A DNA stretch of 64,000 bases from Sphingomonas_B tabacisoli (GTDB lineage Bacteria; Pseudomonadota; Alphaproteobacteria; Sphingomonadales; Sphingomonadaceae): positions 1,612,001-1,676,000 of the forward strand of contig NZ_JBHUDY010000001.1 of NCBI RefSeq assembly GCF_042678385.1, given 5' to 3'. Made by a program: the position numbers and the translations under genes. This document shows, piece after piece, positions 59,442-64,000 of the stretch (position 1 is the first letter of the stretch; every line of letters starts with the position of its first letter). The notes beneath the pieces were generated by a model. It had not been told where the DNA came from and did no database searches. It was given only the letters and a program-made list of their open reading frames with translations.

Positions 59442-60256
59442 CCCAGCGCCCGGGCGAGTTCGACCCATTCCGCGACGCTCACCGTTTCCGCACGCCGCGT
59501 CGGATCGATGCCGAGCCGCTCCAGCGCCTCCGCTGCGCCGGGCACACTCTTGAGGCTCTGCCGCAGCATCTTGCGGCGTTGGCCGAACGCGGCGGCCGTC
59601 AGGCGCTCGAGCACAGCGACGCGCACTCCCTCGGGCTGCAGAGCGGGCACGATGTGCACCACCGCGCTCATCACCTTCGGCGGCGGCGTGAAGGCGGAGC
59701 GGTGCACGTTCATCGCGATCCGCGCAGTCGATCGCCACTGAGCAAGCACCGCCAGCCGTCCATAGGCGTCGGCGTCCGGCGCAGCGACGATCCGTTCCGC
59801 GACTTCCTTCTGGAACATGAGCGTCAGCGACTTCCACCAAGGCGGCCAGGCTTCGCTGGTCAACCAGCCGACCAGCAATGCCGTTCCGACATTGTAAGGC
59901 AGGTTCGCAACGATGTGCCCCGATCCGCCCAGCTCCGCCTCGGCGTCGATCTTCAGCGCGTCGCCTTCGATAACCTGCAACTGTCCTGGCGCCCACTCCG
60001 CAAGCTCGCCCAGCGCCGGCAGGCACCGGGCATCGCGTTCGACCGCTATCACCTCGGCGCCAGCCCGCAACAGCGCGCGCGTCAGGCCCCCGGGGCCGGG
60101 CCCCACCTCCAGCACGCGCTCGCCATGCAGCGAACCCGGAATCCGGGCGATCCGGTCGAGCAATTGCTCATCGAAAAGGAAATTCTGCCCGAGCGCCTTG
60201 CTGGCGCTGAGGCCGTGTCGGGCGATCACCTCCCGAAGCGGGGGGAGGGGGCTCAA
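59438..60256 (-). CDS. rsmA: 16S rRNA dimethyladenosine transferase RsmA (KsgA)
   Basis: 272-residue methyltransferase that dimethylates two adjacent adenines near the 3' end of 16S rRNA. SAM motif EVGPGPGG is at 50-57, the catalytic motif NLPYN at 118-122, and the C-terminal helical domain has QRRKMLRQSLKS. It overlaps pdxA (ATGA) upstream and the membrane protein gene downstream. Confidence 0.95.
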   Translation of the reverse strand: MSPLPPLREVIARHGLSASKALGQNFLFDEQLLDRIARIPGSLHGERVLEVGPGPGGLTRALLRAGAEVIAVERDARCLPALGELAEWAPGQLQVIEGDALKIDAEAELGGSGHIVANLPYNVGTALLVGWLTSEAWPPWWKSLTLMFQKEVAERIVAAPDADAYGRLAVLAQWRSTARIAMNVHRSAFTPPPKVMSAVVHIVPALQPEGVRVAVLERLTAAAFGQRRKMLRQSLKSVPGAAEALERLGIDPTRRAETVSVAEWVELARALG

Positions 60257-61275
60257 GCCGGGCAGGACTCCGCCTTGCGCTGCACGACCGCTTGCGCGGC
60301 GAGCTGGATCGCGGCGATCGTCGCGCCGGGATTGGCTTCGCCCCGGCCGGCGATGGCGAAAGCGGTGCCATGGTCGGGAGCCGTACGGACGATGGGGATG
60401 CCCAGCGTCATGTTGACACCCTCGTCGAAATAAAGCGTCTTGAGCGGGATCAGGGCCTGATCGTGATAGAGGCAGATCGCCGCGTCATAGCCGGCGCGCG
60501 CGCGGGCGTGGAACATGGTGTCGGCGGCGAGCGGGCCGAATGCGTCGATACCTTCCTCGCGAAGCTCGGCAATGGCCGGCGCGATCAGGTCCATTTCCTC
60601 CGTGCCCAGCGCGCCATTCTCGCCGGCATGCGGGTTGACGCCGGCAAAGGCGATCCGCGGATTGGCGATGCCGAAGCTGCGCTGCAGGCCGCGCGCCGTC
60701 GTGCGCGCCTTGGCGACGATTACTTCGATCGAGAGGCTGTCCAGAACCGCGCGCAGCGGCATGTGGGTCGTCACCGGCACGACACGGAGGTCGGGCCCGG
60801 CCAGCATCATCACCACATTTTCGGGCGCGATGCCGCAGCGTTCTGCGACGAACTCGGTCTGGCCGGGATGCGTGAAACCGATCGCGTAAAGCTGCGATTT
60901 CGCTACCGGGCCCGTCACGAGCGCGGACGCCGCGCCCGAACGAGTCATTCCGGTCGCGACCTCAAGTGAATCAAGCGCGCAGCGTGCGCCTTCCAGATTG
61001 GGTTCGCCCGGCACGATCTCCGCGCCGTCTTCGACCGAGAGCAAGGGCAAGGCGCGATCGAAGACCTGCAGTGCCTCACCAGGAGCAGTGATCCGCTGCA
61101 CCGGCCCGGCCCAGACCGCCCCGATCGAGCGCTCGTCGCCGACCGCAAAGAAAGGCGGCAGGCCTTCCTTATCGCGCGCAAGCCATGCCTTGACGGTAAC
61201 TTCAGGGCCGATGCCCGCCGGATCGCCCAGCGCAACCGCGAGCGGCGCGTCGGTCCAGGGGTCAGCGATAGTCAA
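60253..61275 (-). CDS. pdxA: 4-hydroxythreonine-4-phosphate dehydrogenase PdxA
   Basis: 340-residue metal- and NAD-dependent enzyme of pyridoxal phosphate synthesis. LGDPAGIGPEV is near 15, the metal-site His lies in GFTHPGQTEF, and HMPLR and GVNPHAGENG follow. No ATG fits; TTG 61275 is the best start, reading 14 bases into the end of surA, with GGTGG just upstream. The surA-pdxA-rsmA order is classic. Confidence 0.93.
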   Translation of the reverse strand: MTIADPWTDAPLAVALGDPAGIGPEVTVKAWLARDKEGLPPFFAVGDERSIGAVWAGPVQRITAPGEALQVFDRALPLLSVEDGAEIVPGEPNLEGARCALDSLEVATGMTRSGAASALVTGPVAKSQLYAIGFTHPGQTEFVAERCGIAPENVVMMLAGPDLRVVPVTTHMPLRAVLDSLSIEVIVAKARTTARGLQRSFGIANPRIAFAGVNPHAGENGALGTEEMDLIAPAIAELREEGIDAFGPLAADTMFHARARAGYDAAICLYHDQALIPLKTLYFDEGVNMTLGIPIVRTAPDHGTAFAIAGRGEANPGATIAAIQLAAQAVVQRKAESCPA

Positions 61276-62596
61276 CCACCGCGTCCCGGCGCAGGTCGCG
61301 GAGATACCGCCGCGCGCGCATGTTGACGCGCTGCTCCTCCAGCTGTGCCATGATCGTCTCGGCATTGGCGCCGGCAGCCGCCTGCGCATCGTCGCGGCCG
61401 CAGATCACCAGCACACGCACGCCTTCCCGCGCCGAACCAAAGGGCGGGCTGGCCTGACCGACCTGCAGGTTGACCATCATCTCCTGAAGCTGCGGCGGCA
61501 GATCGCGAATCTTGACCTGATCGTTGTCGACCATTTCCGCACCAAGCTGTTCCGCGACTTTCTGCGCCGATCCGCAGCCGGCGATCGTCTTGGTGGCGTT
61601 GGCGAACTGCGTCGCTTTCTCTGTTGCCTGCTGCTGCGTCGTGCCTTCCGGGAAGCTGATGGCAAGCTGACGCAGCGCCAGTACCGCGTCGCGCGGATCG
61701 GCGGTCAGCACCTGACGCTTGTCCATCAGGTAGATCATCGAATAGCCGCCGGGCACCTGGATCGGGCCGGCAAGCTGGCCGACGCTCATGTTGCGCGCCT
61801 CGTTCGCAAGCGCGTCGGGAAGCTGCTCCGGCCGCACCCAGCCGAGATCGCCGCCGACCGCCGCCGTCGAGGCTTCGGAGAATTGCCGCGCATAGGCGAC
61901 GAACGATCCGCCCTGCTTGATCGCGTCGATGATTTTGCGCGCGTTGGCGAGGGCGGCCTCATTGGTCTCTGGCGTCGCGGACAGGAAGATCTCGCCCAGA
62001 TGGACTTCGGTCGCGCCCTTGGACGCGTTCAACCGGTCGACGATGCCTTGCACCTCTTCCTGGCTGACATTGACGAACGGCTGGACCCGGCGCTGCAACA
62101 GGCGGTTCCAGGCAAGCTCGCCTTCGATCTGGCGCTTCAGCGATTCGTCCGACGAGCCGATCTGCTTCAGATACGCCGACATCTGCTCCGGCGTGCGCTT
62201 GAAGTTGCGCGAGACGCGGGCAAAGCTGTCGTCGATCTGCTGCTTGGTGATGTCGATCTTGTTGCCCTTGGCTTCCTGGATCTCCAGCACTTCGTCGATC
62301 AGGTTGCGGAGCACTTGGTTGCGCAGCCGCTCCAACTCCTCGGCCGGCACCTTGCCGCCGTTCGCGGCGACGATCAGCGCCAGCCGCTGCTCGACGTCGG
62401 TGCGGGTGATGATGTCGCCGTTGACGACCGCGGTGGGCTTGCGGAGCGCCGGGTCATTCTTGCCAAACACGACGACGTCGGCGGGGATGTTGAGGCCATT
62501 GCCGGCGTCCGGGTCGGTCTGGGCAATCGCGGCGCAACCCAGCGCCGCCAGCGGCAACAACGCCCAACGTAACGGGCGGAAATGAGCAATCGTCAC
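61262..62596 (-). CDS. surA: Periplasmic chaperone and peptidyl-prolyl isomerase SurA
   Basis: 444-residue outer-membrane protein chaperone. Signal peptide about 1-25 (LRWALLPLAALGCAAIAQ), a SurA N-terminal helical domain (about 50-190), then a parvulin domain with HLGEIFLS and GGDLGWVRPEQLP. A second rotamase region is degenerate. The GTG start at 62596 gives the expected signal. It sits 68 bases after lptD, its main client assembly factor. Confidence 0.93.
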   Translation of the reverse strand: MTIAHFRPLRWALLPLAALGCAAIAQTDPDAGNGLNIPADVVVFGKNDPALRKPTAVVNGDIITRTDVEQRLALIVAANGGKVPAEELERLRNQVLRNLIDEVLEIQEAKGNKIDITKQQIDDSFARVSRNFKRTPEQMSAYLKQIGSSDESLKRQIEGELAWNRLLQRRVQPFVNVSQEEVQGIVDRLNASKGATEVHLGEIFLSATPETNEAALANARKIIDAIKQGGSFVAYARQFSEASTAAVGGDLGWVRPEQLPDALANEARNMSVGQLAGPIQVPGGYSMIYLMDKRQVLTADPRDAVLALRQLAISFPEGTTQQQATEKATQFANATKTIAGCGSAQKVAEQLGAEMVDNDQVKIRDLPPQLQEMMVNLQVGQASPPFGSAREGVRVLVICGRDDAQAAAGANAETIMAQLEEQRVNMRARRYLRDLRRDAVVDYR

Positions 62597-62664
62597 GATT
62601 TAGACCATTCCGATCATCAAAAAGGGAATAACGCCATACTGCTTCCGGGCGGCTGAACGGGGGC

Positions 62665-64000
62665 TTAGCGGCCCAGGTTCTTGAATGAAAGCCTCAGCAG
62701 GAAAGTATTGCCTTTCCGCGCGTCACCCGTGTTCTGGTAATCCCGACGCCAAGTCAGGCCAAGGTCCAGACAGTCGTCGGTATAGGCGATGCCGATGCGG
62801 TGCCGAATCGGTTGAAAGCCGTCGGCGGTCGAGAGCGGGTCTTCCTTCTTGTCGGTCAGGTCGATGATCGCGGAGCCGAATGCCGACCAGTAGCGGCCGA
62901 TCTGCACCCGGCCGCCGGCGCGTAGCTCCTCGCGGTCGCGCAAATCCTCGATCGAGGTGTCGATATCGCGATTGAGTTTTAGATAGCCAAGCAGGACATA
63001 GGTCTGCCGCGAGCCGATCGTCGCGTCGATCTCATTGCGCCGGAGCGCAAAACTGTCCTTGTCGATCCGGTATCGGTGCGTGACCGAGACGAAGTCGCGG
63101 AACCGTACCGTCGTGCGGCCGACGATATCGGACAGCCTGCCGGACAGTCCGACGCCGTTCGGAAAAATCTCAGGCCGGCGGGAGAGCCGGTAGCTCTGGC
63201 CGATATTCGCGTCGACAGTGATGCCGGGCAGCGCCAGCCCATAGTCGACGCCGTAAGTGACGCGTGCGCCGTCCTCGAACCGGTCGTAGCCGGGGAAGCG
63301 ATTCAGCGCGAACAGGTTTGAGTCCTCAAGCTCGATCGCGCGCGCATCCTCGTTTGGGATCGCAAGGTTGCGGATCGGCGGCGTCGCGACGAACTGCAGC
63401 CGCGGCGTGATCCGTTGGGTGCCGCTGTCGCCGACGGAGCCGATCAGCGGCCAGCGGATATCGACGGCCAGAGCGCCGATCGCACGGCTCTGCCAGCCTG
63501 GATTGCCGCGATAGAGCACCGTCGGCGACAGCGCATTCTCGTCGGAATGATAGACGTCGCCGCGGCCAAAGGCCGTGAACGTCACTTCCTGTCCCCAGGG
63601 CGTGAGCCGCCTCAGGTCCCAGCGGAAGCTCGCAAAGGCGCGCTGCGTGTCCTGTCCATCCGTGCGCCCAATGGCGAGCGTGTTGAGCTGCACCTCGACA
63701 CGGCCGCCGAGCAAAGGATCGTTGAAACGGCGGCGATAGTCGACCTCTGGAACCGCGATCGGCTGCTGCCCTTGCGAATCGTTGATCCGCAACGTCTGCG
63801 TCGCCCAGCCGGTCACCGAGAAATAGCTGTCGTCGCCGATCCGCTGTACCCGGATCGTCGAGCGCAACCGATCGTCGCGTGAAATGTCATAGCGGCGCAG
63901 GAACGTGCGGTCGGTCGTGAGACGTATCGAGCCGCTAATGTCCCAATTGGGATCGAGCTGGAAGCGCCCGCTGGCGTCGAGATAGCCGCGCAGGCTGCGG
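62665..64000 (-). CDS. lptD: LPS-assembly protein LptD, C-terminal part (gene continues past the window)
   Basis: The frame is open to the window edge (about 445 residues visible); the N-terminal signal and OstA-type domain lie beyond base 64000. The visible part is the outer-membrane barrel that inserts lipopolysaccharide with LptE: alternating strands with WDISGSIR, PEVDYRRRF and GNTFLLRLSFKNLGR at the end. The surA-pdxA-rsmA genes downstream confirm the identity. A TTG at 63867 is internal, not the start. Confidence 0.92.
   Translation of the reverse strand, partial: RSLRGYLDASGRFQLDPNWDISGSIRLTTDRTFLRRYDISRDDRLRSTIRVQRIGDDSYFSVTGWATQTLRINDSQGQQPIAVPEVDYRRRFNDPLLGGRVEVQLNTLAIGRTDGQDTQRAFASFRWDLRRLTPWGQEVTFTAFGRGDVYHSDENALSPTVLYRGNPGWQSRAIGALAVDIRWPLIGSVGDSGTQRITPRLQFVATPPIRNLAIPNEDARAIELEDSNLFALNRFPGYDRFEDGARVTYGVDYGLALPGITVDANIGQSYRLSRRPEIFPNGVGLSGRLSDIVGRTTVRFRDFVSVTHRYRIDKDSFALRRNEIDATIGSRQTYVLLGYLKLNRDIDTSIEDLRDREELRAGGRVQIGRYWSAFGSAIIDLTDKKEDPLSTADGFQPIRHRIGIAYTDDCLDLGLTWRRDYQNTGDARKGNTFLLRLSFKNLGR

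Noticed and set aside
63865..63867. TTG at 63867 as the start of a short outer-membrane protein
   Set aside because: The frame stays open to the window edge with barrel-like sequence and the context is lptD, so this is an internal codon.

Overview
The window reads as ordinary chromosome of a GC-rich alphaproteobacterium, most likely a member of the Sphingomonadales. The indications are the gene neighbourhoods (lptD-surA-pdxA-rsmA; purN-purM divergent from a DUF2066-like gene, hda, ppk and ppx; argJ next to secA), a TonB-dependent receptor, and many intergenic palindromic repeats of the kind common in that order. No phage, plasmid, transposase, rRNA or CRISPR array is visible. Genes are tightly packed. 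Many neighbours share 4-base ATGA or GTGA overlaps, and no gap exceeds about 260 bases.

Layout. 1-13 kb: 2-oxoacid:ferredoxin oxidoreductase alpha subunit, histone-deacetylase-like hydrolase, SDR oxidoreductase, purF, a metallo-beta-lactamase-fold enzyme, hisI, an exported M28 peptidase with an exported amidohydrolase, rppH, an esterase, tyrS and a GIY-YIG/DOMON fused reading frame. 13-22.7 kb: NamZ-like muramidase, tlyA, TonB receptor, tspO, ubiK, ybjN-like, a diguanylate cyclase, proC, a MarR regulator, ilvE and tRNA-Gln(TTG). 22.7-29 kb: a complete molybdenum-dependent NAD-formate dehydrogenase operon, fdsG-fdsB-mobA-fdsA-fdsD-fdhD, in which every gene overlaps the next. 29.3-34.1 kb: paaJ and paaABCDE for aerobic phenylacetate degradation. 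34-42 kb: purN (fused to an MmcQ/YjbR-like domain) and purM, then the DUF2066-like gene, hda, ppk1 and ppx. 42-52.7 kb: rnd, aspS, ppk2, a DUF1203 protein, greB, a lytic transglycosylase, dapA, smpB, a GFA-family protein and argJ. 52.7-64 kb: a small exported protein directly upstream of secA, secA, a TSUP carrier, an APC permease, a membrane protein, rsmA, pdxA, surA and the 3' part of lptD.

The most notable signals are: (i) the small signal-bearing protein immediately before secA, with an R-A-x-P motif and a 9-bp inverted repeat joining its last codons to the secA leader, which makes it a candidate SecM-type arrest leader; (ii) an 89-base cloverleaf-like element with complementary CCC/GGG loops, inserted into a palindromic repeat whose uninterrupted form is also in this window; (iii) an FdsA whose active-site Cys is followed by Arg where other formate dehydrogenases have His; (iv) two fusions, PurN-MmcQ and GIY-YIG-DOMON, the second joined by a repeat read in frame; (v) repeated use of palindromic repeats as coding tails, stop codons and ribosome binding sites.
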